Assembly (NCBI RefSeq): GCF_025998815.1
Contig: NZ_AP026678.1
Location: 3,144,001-3,208,000, forward strand
Source of the DNA: Ignavibacterium sp.
GTDB taxonomy: Bacteria > Bacteroidota > Ignavibacteria > Ignavibacteriales > Ignavibacteriaceae
Reading direction: 5' to 3'
Length of the DNA: 64,000 bases
The first letter of the stretch is position 1, and each line of letters begins with the position of its first letter. The position numbers were made by a program, and so were the translations under genes. The notes below the pieces were generated by a model that saw nothing but the letters and a program-made list of their open reading frames with translations, was not told the DNA's origin and searched no databases. Shown here piece by piece: positions 55,968-64,000 of the stretch.

Positions 55968-58118
55968 ATGAAGCGAATACTTACATTAGTTTTTATTATT
56001 TGTTTATTTAAGGATTATTCTAATTCACAGCAGTTGGTTTGGAAACATACCGGCGGACCAATGGGCGGTATTGTCGGTGATTTGGCTATTAATTCCTTGG
56101 GTGAAATTTATGCCGGAGTATATCCTGATTGGAATGTATACTCCGGTTTGTATAAATCAACCGATAATGGGAATAGCTGGTTTAAGATTGAAACACAATT
56201 TGAAGACTTTGAAGTCTATGCAATTTATATAACAAAGGAAGATCATATCTGGGTGGGAACAAATTTTCAAGGCAGAATATACCTCTCAACAGATAATGGC
56301 AAAACCTGGGAGAACAGAAGAACCGGTTATAATACAGGCGAGTGCTGGGCATTTGGACAAAGCAAAGATGGAGTAATGTTTGCTGGAGATGGTCAATATG
56401 GGAAGTTATATCGTTCAACAGATTATGGCAATAATTGGATATTTTCTGCCAATCTCAGGCCATTGGTTTTTGCAACTGATTCAAATAATATAGTGTATGC
56501 TGGCACACACAATGGTTTATTTGCCACAACAGATAATGGTTTAACCTGGGCTCAGAATAATTTTCTCTCAACTATTCCTGTTTCCTCAATCCTTATTGAT
56601 TCAGCTAATAATATTTATTGTGGCACCGGATATTATGATAATGGAAATGGTGTTTTTTATTCAACAGACGGAGGACAAAACTGGACTCAACTGGGATTAG
56701 CCGGAAAAATTGTTTTATCCTTAGCATTTGATTCAAAAGGGGATCTTTATGCGGGGACTAAAGAAGATGGATTATATAAAACAACAGACTTAGGTCAAAC
56801 CTGGGAACAATACAAAAGAGGACTTTATAGAAAACAAGTTTTTCGTCTTAAACTCAACAAACAAGGTGATATTTTTATTGGGTCAGAAAATGAAGGTGTT
56901 TTCCGGTCAACAAATAATGGTAATTCTTTTGAGCATATTGGTTTGCCAATTTCGAGAGTAAAAAATATTGTATTTAGTGGTGACAGCTTAATTTTTACTT
57001 CAACTCCTTCTGGAGTTCAGAAATATAATCGGATAACAAAAAGATGGACAAACATGGGTCTTCAAAATGTTGAAGCAATTTCAATGTCACCTTCTAATTA
57101 TCTATATGCTGCAACTTTTGATGAGGGTTTGTTTAAATCAACTGATTTAGGAAAAAGTTGGCAACTAACAAATCTTACTGCCGATACATTAATGTCTGTT
57201 TATAATGTTTTAGTTGCAAGTGATGATACACTATTTGCTTCAACTGAATTTAAATTAAGAAAATCAACAGATGGAGGGATTTCTTGGAATATCCTTCCTA
57301 TAATAACACACTTTTTTTCAAGAACTCTAATCATTAAAAATAAAAGTTTGTTTTGTACTGGTTTTAACTTTATTTCAAATAATGAGACTCTTTATAAATC
57401 AAAAAATTTGGGGAATTCATTTGATTCATTATTTTCTGGCTTCAATTTGCCCGATGAAAATAATGTTATAGCTATTACTGACAATAATTATGTTTTTATT
57501 TCCGATCCTTTTCTGAAAGGCATTTTGCGCTCTACTGATGGAGGTAATAATTTTGAACAAATTCTTTTTAATAAGTATACTTATTCTGTATTTGCAAAAG
57601 ATAATGGATTAGTTATTACAGATGGGGCAAGTTTTGGGGGCCAAACTGATAGTGTTTACATTTCAACGAACTTTGGTAATTCTTGGATAGGGATTGATAA
57701 GGAAATTGGTCTAAACAATTATTTATCAGATATTAAAGAAGATGCAAGTAATAAATTATTTTTTGGAACACGAAGAACAGGCCTGTATGAAATTGATATA
57801 ATTACTTCAATGAATGAGGATGTAAATAATTTATCAAAGTCATTTCAACTTTTCCATAATTATCCCAATCCCTTCAACCCATCAACCAAAATCAGCTGGC
57901 GGTCACCTGTAAGTGGAAGAACAACACTAAAAGTTTATGATGTATTGGGAAGAGAAGTAGCCACATTAGTAGATGAGTACCGAGAAGCAGGGAATTATGA
58001 GGTTGAGTTTAATGTAGGACAGACTTTTAGTCTGTCAGCGCTTAGCAGCGGAGTATATTTCTACAAACTGACAATAGGTGAGTTTACAGAAGTGAAGAAG
58101 ATGATATTGACAAAATAG
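55968..58118 (+). CDS. T9SS-exported Asp-box (BNR) beta-propeller protein
   Basis: A 716-residue secreted protein: signal peptide (about 1-20), roughly a dozen Asp-box/BNR repeats of the form S-T-D-x-G-x-x-W (YKSTDNGNSW, YLSTDNGKTW, FYSTDGGQNW, LRSTDGGNNF and others) that should fold into one or two beta-propellers, and a C-terminal T9SS type A sorting domain (NYPNPFNPSTKI, KVYDVLGREVATLV, GVYFYKL). Such proteins are common on FCB cell surfaces; ligand or enzyme activity is unknown, and no sialidase residues can be claimed. It stands alone, flanked by repeat-rich DNA. Confidence 0.87.
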   Translation: MKRILTLVFIICLFKDYSNSQQLVWKHTGGPMGGIVGDLAINSLGEIYAGVYPDWNVYSGLYKSTDNGNSWFKIETQFEDFEVYAIYITKEDHIWVGTNFQGRIYLSTDNGKTWENRRTGYNTGECWAFGQSKDGVMFAGDGQYGKLYRSTDYGNNWIFSANLRPLVFATDSNNIVYAGTHNGLFATTDNGLTWAQNNFLSTIPVSSILIDSANNIYCGTGYYDNGNGVFYSTDGGQNWTQLGLAGKIVLSLAFDSKGDLYAGTKEDGLYKTTDLGQTWEQYKRGLYRKQVFRLKLNKQGDIFIGSENEGVFRSTNNGNSFEHIGLPISRVKNIVFSGDSLIFTSTPSGVQKYNRITKRWTNMGLQNVEAISMSPSNYLYAATFDEGLFKSTDLGKSWQLTNLTADTLMSVYNVLVASDDTLFASTEFKLRKSTDGGISWNILPIITHFFSRTLIIKNKSLFCTGFNFISNNETLYKSKNLGNSFDSLFSGFNLPDENNVIAITDNNYVFISDPFLKGILRSTDGGNNFEQILFNKYTYSVFAKDNGLVITDGASFGGQTDSVYISTNFGNSWIGIDKEIGLNNYLSDIKEDASNKLFFGTRRTGLYEIDIITSMNEDVNNLSKSFQLFHNYPNPFNPSTKISWRSPVSGRTTLKVYDVLGREVATLVDEYREAGNYEVEFNVGQTFSLSALSSGVYFYKLTIGEFTEVKKMILTK
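58018..58036. repeat. Palindrome inside the T9SS sorting domain
   Basis: GACAGAC (58018-58024) and GTCTGTC (58030-58036) form a perfect 7-bp hairpin with a TTTTA loop. Read in frame it gives GQTFSLS, about seven residues that are absent from the equivalent place of the other sorting domain in this window (EFNAERLSSGVYF). Confidence 0.6.
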
Positions 58119-58357
58119 TTTGAATGAAAAACTTTACACATTAATTGAATGACTGAGTGCCTATCTTTTGTAGGTAAAATTGAATGAATAAATGAAGAAA
58201 CTTGCCATATCAAGTCCCTACAATTTATTTAAAATCCGTATACGTTATTCCTGTAAACCTCGCCTCACCTTATTGAACCGCTCACCTCATTTAATCACCC
58301 ACTGTTAATCTTATTTTAATTATTTTTCCAAATAATTTTTAGTGAAGTTTTTAGCAA
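58119..58357. other. Gene-free spacer with GAATGA-type units
   Basis: Contains scattered GAATGA/TGAATGAATAAATGAA units (58120-58195) like those at 39.4 and 47.3 kb, then unremarkable AT-rich sequence up to the TTG start of the next gene. I see no terminator with a convincing stem and no consensus promoter. Confidence 0.55.
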
Positions 58358-59032
58358 TTGGAACAACTGAACGGACAGAAAAAAATATTCGGATTTGTTG
58401 ACGGTATTTTGATAAGAAATATTATTCTTACTATCGTTACAATAATTATTTTTCTGGCGGGTGTTCTTGCTTATGGAATTCTGCTAAACCAGAGAGAGAT
58501 TCCGCTCGAACAGGCAATGCTTGAAAAGGGTTTTACCTCTTTGGATGATGTGAGTATTATTGTTGATAGAAAGAAATTTACACTTGAACTCTATGAAGGT
58601 AATGTGCTGATAAAGAGTTACAGAGCAAGTTTTGGCAGAAATCTTTCAGACAAAAAGAAACTTGCAAATGACGGCGCAACTCCGGTAGGTGAATATAAAA
58701 TATGCGAGATTATTCCACAGTATAAGTATTATAAGTTCATTAAGATAAATTATCCGAATCTTGATGATGCCGCAGAAGCTTTAAGAAAGGGAATAATATC
58801 ACAGCGTGAATTCAACAAACTGAAATTTGAATTTTATTACGGTGATTGCACTAGTGATGATACTGCACTCGGTGGAAACATTGGCATTCACGGAATTGGA
58901 AGATTAAACTTTTTCTTTAAAAACCTTCCGTTTGTTTTTAACTGGACGGATGGCTCAATAGCTTTAAGTAATGAAAACATAGATGAACTATTATCAGTAG
59001 TAAAGGTAGGGACGAAAATTGTTATCAGGTAA
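58358..59032 (+). CDS. L,D-transpeptidase (YkuD) homologue lacking the catalytic cysteine
   Basis: A 224-residue protein with one N-terminal membrane helix (about 20-45) and a YkuD domain (VSIIVDRKKFTLELYEGNVL, DGATPVGEYKI). The YkuD His is present at H178 (IGIHGIG), but the nucleophile motif, normally (S/A)xGC(I/V)(R/A), reads W-T-D-G-S200-I-A-L, so Ser (codon TCA) replaces the catalytic Cys. It may be an inactive peptidoglycan-binding homologue or use Ser. The start is TTG, because no ATG is available before the helix. The next gene overlaps by 14 nt. Confidence 0.8.
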   Translation: MEQLNGQKKIFGFVDGILIRNIILTIVTIIIFLAGVLAYGILLNQREIPLEQAMLEKGFTSLDDVSIIVDRKKFTLELYEGNVLIKSYRASFGRNLSDKKKLANDGATPVGEYKICEIIPQYKYYKFIKINYPNLDDAAEALRKGIISQREFNKLKFEFYYGDCTSDDTALGGNIGIHGIGRLNFFFKNLPFVFNWTDGSIALSNENIDELLSVVKVGTKIVIR

Positions 59033-59630
59033 AAATCTTAAACTTCTGTTTTTTATGTTAATTCTAATTTTTATCAGTTGCTCTGATAAAAGTGAAAAAA
59101 TTCCTGTAATAAATTACGAAGACAAAAAGCAGGTTCTTGATGTTGTTAAAAAATTTTTTGATGAAAATGTTTCAGTTGCTTTTGGTGGAGTATTCGATGA
59201 ATCGGATAAAGAGACGATTATTGCAGGAATAGAGAAAAATGATAAATCAGAATGGGGAATTAAATTTTATCAACTACAGCAAATAGATAATGAGTTTGAA
59301 ATAAAGTTTGAAACAAAAGCACTCGACGGTTCATTCAAGGAAAGTCTTGTTGATAAAATAAAATTTCCAATGAGAAATTATGAGATGATTTATTATAACT
59401 CCCAGGGTTATTTTATGGGAAGCGGTGGAGGAGAAGTTATTTCTTACATAATCGATTTTGGTAAAAAAGAAATTTATTACGCTCATCTTGTTGCAGATCC
59501 CGAAATTCCTCCTTCACTTTACATATCACCAAATACACAGGATAGGTATATAAGGGAATTTTTCTATTCTTACTTCAAAAGAGATTATCCGAAACTACGC
59601 ATTGTTGAAGAAGATATTAAAATTGATTGA
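59019..59630 (+). CDS. Predicted lipoprotein of unknown function
   Basis: A 203-residue protein with a lipoprotein signal (KLLFFMLILIFISC, lipobox Cys at residue 21), so probably membrane-anchored. I recognise no domain. The mature part is charged, with FDENVSVAFGGVFDESDKET and a Gly-rich stretch (QGYFMGSGGGEVISYIID). It starts with TTG inside the end of the YkuD-like gene, with a 14-nt overlap; the only ATG is too close to the lipobox to be the start. Confidence 0.65.
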   Translation: MLSGKNLKLLFFMLILIFISCSDKSEKIPVINYEDKKQVLDVVKKFFDENVSVAFGGVFDESDKETIIAGIEKNDKSEWGIKFYQLQQIDNEFEIKFETKALDGSFKESLVDKIKFPMRNYEMIYYNSQGYFMGSGGGEVISYIIDFGKKEIYYAHLVADPEIPPSLYISPNTQDRYIREFFYSYFKRDYPKLRIVEEDIKID

Positions 59631-59658
59631 CAAACTTTTTTCTTTAAACTGAGCTGTA

Positions 59659-61695
59659 ATGATTTTTTTCAGAACTACCATAATCATTTCATTTTTCATT
59701 TTATCTGTATTCTCATTTGCACAGAGAAGCAGCTCATTTGAACTTGCAGAAATTCGTTTTGAAGGGAATAACTCTTTCAGCAAAACAGATTTGCTTTCGC
59801 AGATTGAAAGTAAGGAATCTCCTTTCTGGTTGTGGAAATTTCTTTATACATTCACACCACTCGGAAGTGAGAAGCAGTATTTCGATTCATTAAAAATACC
59901 ACTCGATAAACAAGCTATCGTTGATTTTTATCTCGCCAACGGATTTTTCCATACAAAGGTCACACACGAAGTTATCTTTGATACTTCAGCTGAATCAGCA
60001 ATTCTGATTTATAAAATTAACGAAGGAAAAGTAGCCGTATTCGGCGAAATAAAAATTTTTGGATTGGAAAAACTTTCACCTGAAGAACAGAATCAGTTAG
60101 TAATAAACTCCGTTACTATTGAACCACAAAAAAGATATATTCAATCAGAAGTGCAATCGAATATAAATTCAATGTTGAAATATCTTGCAAACAATGGATA
60201 CCTGTTTGCTCAATACGATAGCACTGTTGTTCTGAAAGATAGCGTTTCTCATTCTGCTAATGTAAATATCTATTTGCAAAGCGGTGATAAATATTACATT
60301 GATGGAATGCGAATTTTCAAATCCGGAATTGGAGCCGAAGAGATAACGGATGAACTGATAAAAGAAATAGTGAACATTCCTTCAGGAGAAAATTATGATC
60401 AATCACGATTGGAGCGAAGTGAAATAAGGTTATTAAGGACAGGATTATTCAGTTCTGTTGCAATTAATCCGGTTATAAAAGATACAGCCAACTTTCAGGT
60501 TCCAATCGAAGTTACAACTCAGATAGGAACATTGAATGAAATTTCACCTGAAATAAAAGCTGATAATGAATTCAGTTCATTTAATACAGGTTTGGGAATT
60601 GATTTCATCAGAAAAAATTTATTCGGTGATGCGAGAAAATTAACTCTGTCAACTTCATTCAGATTAATTGATATTCTCAATTTTAACTTCTCTAATCTTT
60701 TTAAATCATCCGAAAATCGTGATTCAACATATCAGGGAGTGCTTGATACCGAATTAAGATTAGAGCAACCTTATCTTTTTGGAAAGCCGATATTGACTAC
60801 AACAAAAGCATATTATCGGGCATCAACATTACTAAGAGAGACAGAAAGAATTTATGGTGCAAATCAGGCATTCGATTTTGAAATGCCGGTTTATACATTT
60901 ATTACACTACTTAAACCACAATTTTCAATTGAAGTTGCTGATTATGAGGCAAGAGATAACCAATCAACAATATCTTTCAACGCGAAAAGTATAACACCTG
61001 CATTTGGTGTTGAAACTGGTTCTTACAAAACCGATAACTTTTTATTTCCCTCAGAAGGTTATAACCTTTATTTTTATCCTGAAATCTTTCAATCAGAAAC
61101 TGATGCAAAGCTGGTAGTAGACAATGTTCAAGGCGAAGTAAATGAAACAGGAAGATTCTGGAAAATTCAAACATCATTTTCATTCTTTCAGAGTATTTCG
61201 AGGGATAGAAAAGGAATTGTTGGATTCAAAATAAAATCCGGATACATTCAATCTCTCTCAGGTTCTTACGATTTGATTCCACCTAACAAAACTTTCTTCG
61301 CCGGTGGTAGTAACTCAATCCGTGGCTGGAGATCAAGAGAGCTTTTACCAAAAGACACTGTTGAATATTTCGGAATAAGAACGAGAGGTGATAATACTCC
61401 TCGTGGAGGAACTTTTTTAATTGAGGGCTCAGTTGAATTCAGAAGAAAGTTTGCTGAGAGTCTTGGCTTGGCTTTGTTTGCTGATTATGGAAATGTTTGG
61501 AACGGATATGAAAAAGTTGTGATAAATCAGTTTGCTGTTGCTGCCGGATTTGGAATAAGATATTACTCGTCAATTGCCCCATTCAGGTTGGATTTCGGAT
61601 TCAAATTATACAATCCTGATGATCAAAAAACTGTTTTTCAGAAGAAATTTTTGAAAAATCTGGAATTTCATTTCGGTATTGGCGAGGCATTCTAA
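59659..61695 (+). CDS. Second Omp85/BamA-TamA family outer membrane protein
   Basis: A 678-residue protein with a signal peptide (ending about SFAQ, residue 21), several POTRA-like repeats (LAEIRFEGNNSFSKTDLLSQI; VFGEIKIFGLEKLSPEEQNQ; YYIDGMRIFKSG) and a C-terminal Omp85 barrel with the loop-6 RGW variant (FFAGGSNSIRGWRSREL) and a C-terminal Phe. It differs in length and POTRA number from the 6.5 kb homologue, so the two are probably not recent duplicates. It may be a TamA-like assembly factor or transporter. Confidence 0.84.
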   Translation: MIFFRTTIIISFFILSVFSFAQRSSSFELAEIRFEGNNSFSKTDLLSQIESKESPFWLWKFLYTFTPLGSEKQYFDSLKIPLDKQAIVDFYLANGFFHTKVTHEVIFDTSAESAILIYKINEGKVAVFGEIKIFGLEKLSPEEQNQLVINSVTIEPQKRYIQSEVQSNINSMLKYLANNGYLFAQYDSTVVLKDSVSHSANVNIYLQSGDKYYIDGMRIFKSGIGAEEITDELIKEIVNIPSGENYDQSRLERSEIRLLRTGLFSSVAINPVIKDTANFQVPIEVTTQIGTLNEISPEIKADNEFSSFNTGLGIDFIRKNLFGDARKLTLSTSFRLIDILNFNFSNLFKSSENRDSTYQGVLDTELRLEQPYLFGKPILTTTKAYYRASTLLRETERIYGANQAFDFEMPVYTFITLLKPQFSIEVADYEARDNQSTISFNAKSITPAFGVETGSYKTDNFLFPSEGYNLYFYPEIFQSETDAKLVVDNVQGEVNETGRFWKIQTSFSFFQSISRDRKGIVGFKIKSGYIQSLSGSYDLIPPNKTFFAGGSNSIRGWRSRELLPKDTVEYFGIRTRGDNTPRGGTFLIEGSVEFRRKFAESLGLALFADYGNVWNGYEKVVINQFAVAAGFGIRYYSSIAPFRLDFGFKLYNPDDQKTVFQKKFLKNLEFHFGIGEAF

Positions 61696-61714
61696 GTTAT
61701 TAATCACTTAAATC

Positions 61715-61745
61715 TTGGCTGCGGTATTATAATTAGTTATTTTTG
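61715..61745 (+). promoter_or_regulatory. Bacteroidetes-type promoter of yicC-gmk-rpoZ
   Basis: TTG (61715-61717), 20 nt, TATTTTTG (61738-61745), an exact TAnnTTTG. The leader before the ATG at 61769 would be about 15-18 nt. Confidence 0.72.
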
Positions 61746-61768
61746 GCACTCTTAATCAGGATGTTTAT

Positions 61769-62650
61769 ATGATTTTAAGTATGACAGGTTATGGCAGAGC
61801 TTCTGCCGGAAATAAAAAATTTGTTGTTGATGTTGAAATAAAGAGTATCAATAGTCGCTATCTCGAGTTATTTCTGAAACTTCCTCAATTACTTCAGAAT
61901 AAAGAATACGAACTTCGTGAACTAATTAAGAACAGAATCAAAAGAGGAAAACTGAGTGTTGTTATTCTTCTAAAGAAAAACGGACTCGCAGAAGATGAAA
62001 TTGCTTTAGATGAACATAAACTTAAAAATTATTTATCGCTTCTTAAGCAGGTAAAAAAAGCGGCAAAAATTTCTGATAAAATAAAATTAGAACACATTCT
62101 GTATAGCAGAGATATTTTTACATCAACTATTGAGGAAATATCTGAAGAAGAATTTAAAGTTGTTACTAACGCTTTAAATTCCGCAATTGATAATCTTCTC
62201 GAGATGAAGAAAAAAGAAGGCAAAGAATTAGAAAAAGATTTAAAGAAAAGAATTAAACTAATTGAAAAAAAATTAGATGAAATTGAATCGTTGAGTCAGG
62301 GCAGTGTTAATGAGCATTTTATAAAATACCAGGAAAAAGTAAAGCTGTTGTTGGAAGATAAAGCTCAGTCAATTTTGGATGACCGAATGCAGATGGAATT
62401 AGCTATACTCGCTGAGCGAGCAGATATTACTGAAGAATGTGTAAGACTTAGAAGTCACCTGAAATTTTTCATCGAAGCTGTTGATAAAGAACAGGAACCT
62501 GGAAGAAAATTGAATTTCCTTTGTCAGGAAATGAATCGCGAAACAAATACAATCTCTTCAAAAACTCTATCTGTAAACATTACACATAATACAGTGTTTA
62601 TTAAAGAAGAGATTGAGCGAATAAGAGAACAAATTCAGAATATCGAATAG
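61769..62650 (+). CDS. yicC: YicC family endoribonuclease-like protein
   Basis: A 293-residue YicC/YloC-family protein: MILSMTGYGRASA at the N-terminus, INSRYLELFLKLPQLL, and the C-terminal EPGRKLNFLCQEMNRETNTI followed by SSKT. Family members have been described as endoribonucleases that affect small-RNA or mRNA turnover. It directly precedes gmk (2 bp) and rpoZ, a conserved trio. Confidence 0.95.
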   Translation: MILSMTGYGRASAGNKKFVVDVEIKSINSRYLELFLKLPQLLQNKEYELRELIKNRIKRGKLSVVILLKKNGLAEDEIALDEHKLKNYLSLLKQVKKAAKISDKIKLEHILYSRDIFTSTIEEISEEEFKVVTNALNSAIDNLLEMKKKEGKELEKDLKKRIKLIEKKLDEIESLSQGSVNEHFIKYQEKVKLLLEDKAQSILDDRMQMELAILAERADITEECVRLRSHLKFFIEAVDKEQEPGRKLNFLCQEMNRETNTISSKTLSVNITHNTVFIKEEIERIREQIQNIE

Positions 62651-62652
62651 TT

Positions 62653-63228
62653 GTGAGTGATAAAAAGGGAAAAATAATTGTTATCTCTTCGCCCAGCGGA
62701 GGAGGAAAAACTACAATTGTCAGAAGAATTCTTTCTGAATTTCCCGAGATTGTTTTTTCGGTTTCAGCTACAACAAGACCCAAAAGACCAGATGAAATTG
62801 ATGGTGTTCATTATTTTTTCTTATCCGAGAAAGAATTTGAGGAGAAAATAAAAAATAATGAATTCATAGAGTGGGAAAGGTTTTATGATTATTACTATGG
62901 AACATTAAAAACTTTCGTATTGGATAATATTGAAAATGGGAAAACGGTTTTGCTTGAAATTGATGTTAAAGGTGCGCTGTCGGTAAAAAAATTGTTTCCT
63001 GATTCTATTTTAATTTTTATAGATGTACCATCATTTGAAGAATTAGTAAACCGATTAAAAAAACGAAGAACAGAAAGTGAAGCTGATCTTCAAAAGCGAA
63101 TTGATAGAGCAAAAATGGAGTTGAGCTACAAAGATAAATTTGATTATATTTTCGTTAACAAAGATTTGGAAGAAGTAACTTCGCAAATAAAAAGTTTAAT
63201 AAATGAAATATTAAAAAAGGAGAAATAA
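62653..63228 (+). CDS. gmk: Guanylate kinase
   Basis: Phosphorylates GMP to GDP. The 191-residue protein has the P-loop SSPSGGGKTTIV, the GMP-binding segment SATTRPKRPDEIDGVHYFF and the lid LKKRRTESEADLQKR. It starts with GTG 2 bp after yicC and ends 1 bp before rpoZ. Confidence 0.97.
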   Translation: MSDKKGKIIVISSPSGGGKTTIVRRILSEFPEIVFSVSATTRPKRPDEIDGVHYFFLSEKEFEEKIKNNEFIEWERFYDYYYGTLKTFVLDNIENGKTVLLEIDVKGALSVKKLFPDSILIFIDVPSFEELVNRLKKRRTESEADLQKRIDRAKMELSYKDKFDYIFVNKDLEEVTSQIKSLINEILKKEK

Positions 63229-63229
63229 T

Positions 63230-63526
63230 ATGAATATCAGTCCCGTTGATTTAAGACAAATTGATCAAAGAGCATCGAATGTTTACGAAGCAATAATAGT
63301 TGCTGCAAAAAGAGCTCGTCAGTTAAATGATGAAAATAAAATTGAATTCAATGCATTGATTAATTCAATACCACAGTCATCAACAGATGATGATGCTGAA
63401 GATGTTACAAACCCACAGCAATTGAAACTTGCGCTCGAACTTGAGAAGAGAGAAAAACCGCATCTTCAGGCATTAAATGAACTGCTCGAAGGAAAAATCG
63501 AGTACAGATATAAAACAACAAAATAA
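63230..63526 (+). CDS. rpoZ: RNA polymerase omega subunit (RpoZ/Rpb6-like)
   Basis: A 98-residue protein in the standard yicC-gmk-rpoZ position. The omega core is visible as NVYEAIIVAAKRARQLN, the helix that clamps the beta-prime C-terminus; the rest is charged and less conserved, as is usual in Bacteroidota and Chlorobi. AGGAG precedes the ATG. Confidence 0.88.
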   Translation: MNISPVDLRQIDQRASNVYEAIIVAAKRARQLNDENKIEFNALINSIPQSSTDDDAEDVTNPQQLKLALELEKREKPHLQALNELLEGKIEYRYKTTK

Positions 63527-63567
63527 TCACTGAATAGTAAAAAATATTTTGTTCTTTTTAATTTATC

Positions 63568-63605
63568 GTCATCCTCGATTAAGCGCAGGATGACTTTTTA
63601 TTTTT
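63568..63605 (+). terminator. Rho-independent terminator after rpoZ
   Basis: GTCATCCT (63568-63575) pairs with AGGATGAC (63587-63594), with a further CG/CG pairing inside after a bulged C; TTTTTATTTTT follows. GTCATCCT...AGGATGAC also resembles the short dispersed palindromes of this genome. Confidence 0.8.
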
Positions 63606-63610
63606 CTGAA

Positions 63611-64000
63611 ATGATTATGAAATCTATCCCGAAGAAAAAAATAATTGAAGCACTAAAAGATCAGCAAAGTATTTTTGGTGATTATCTGTTTGAAGAAAAA
63701 TTACCAAAACCAAAAACGCGCTATGATGAAATTCCTGAAGTGATTGAAGTTGTTCGTGAACCAGCTGATGAATCAGAAAATCTTTTTGAACTATCTGAAG
63801 ATTGGCAAAATGCAAAAAGTCTTGATGAGTTGAATTTACTTATAAAAGACTGTACTAAATGTGTTTTGCACAAAAACAGAAATAATTTCGTTTTTGGTTC
63901 TGGCAATCCAAATGCGGAAGTAATGGTTATTGGGGAAGGTCCTGGAGCTGAAGAGGACAAACAAGGATTACCATTTGTTGGAAGAGCCGGACAGCTGTTA
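63611..64000 (+). CDS. Family 4 uracil-DNA glycosylase (3' end missing)
   Basis: The frame opens at 63611 and is still open at the window end (130 codons visible). After a variable N-terminus (about 1-75) come the first two Fe-S cysteines, [11 protein letters not shown] (C80 and C83 or so), and the family 4 glycosylase motif [20 protein letters not shown], which binds the uracil and holds the catalytic acidic residue. This is the bacterial/archaeal Fe-S uracil-DNA glycosylase, which removes uracil from DNA. The start could also be the Met two codons later. Confidence 0.88.
   Translation, partial: MIMKSIPKKKIIEALKDQQSIFGDYLFEEKLPKPKTRYDEIPEVIEVVREPADESENLFELSEDWQNAKSLDELNLLIKDCTKCVLHKNRNNFVFGSGNPNAEVMVIGEGPGAEEDKQGLPFVGRAGQLL

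Noticed and set aside
1..64000. tRNA or rRNA genes
   Set aside because: No cloverleaf with a GTTCGA-type T-loop or rRNA signature was seen in any intergenic stretch; a tRNAscan run would be decisive.

Overview
The window is a 64 kb, AT-rich (by eye about one third G+C), gene-dense chromosomal segment of a Bacteroidota/Chlorobi-group bacterium, most likely a member of Ignavibacteria. Reasons: two secreted proteins end in type IX secretion (T9SS type A) sorting domains carrying the NYPNPFNP motif; a GWxTD protein and FCB-type gene orders (ftsK-lolA, rimP-nusA-infB) are present; and at least five intergenic promoters fit the Bacteroidetes consensus TTG-N20-TAnnTTTG exactly. Unlike typical Bacteroidia, many genes also carry clear AGGAGG-type ribosome binding sites. 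I found no tRNA, rRNA, CRISPR array, prophage or intact insertion sequence.

Layout. 0-12.9 kb (+): end of a DUF3108 protein, CPBP protease, zinc-ribbon DUF2007 protein, cdsA, rimO, GWxTD protein, PfkB-family kinase, an Omp85 protein, a UbiA prenyltransferase, rnhB, yraN and an MCE/Mla lipid-transport operon (permease, ATPase, MCE protein). 12.9-17.1 kb: uvrA and a T9SS-exported polysaccharide deacetylase. 17.2-26.2 kb: translation/RNA superoperon rimP-nusA-infB-rbfA-truB-ribF-rpsO-pnp. 26.4-39.4 kb: rng, transaldolase, gcvT, comB, ftsK, lolA, a flippase-like protein, a small outer-membrane protein, uppP, cyclophilin, an NSS transporter with a 40-residue MetS-type small subunit, and holA.

39.5-50.4 kb is mostly on the minus strand: AI-2E family transporter, NifU-domain protein, Mrp ATPase, ppk1, trkH, trkA, a deoxyhypusine-synthase-like enzyme, a plus-strand antitoxin/PIN-toxin pair and an epimerase. 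50.4-55.5 kb (+): a TonB-anchor-like protein, then rplM-rpsI, rpsB-tsf, pyrH-frr. 55.5-58.4 kb looks like an accessory insertion: a T9SS-exported beta-propeller protein flanked by repeat-rich, gene-free DNA. 58.4-64 kb: an L,D-transpeptidase homologue with serine in place of the catalytic cysteine, a lipoprotein, a second Omp85 protein, yicC-gmk-rpoZ and the start of a family 4 uracil-DNA glycosylase running off the right edge.

Most of the window is housekeeping. The unusual content lies between and inside genes: a uniform promoter geometry, a terminator-like hairpin at the very 5' end of the rimP-nusA-infB transcript, structured leaders before rpsO and rpsB, degenerate GAATGATT and CTTNAA arrays, and short palindromic repeats built in frame into T9SS sorting domains.
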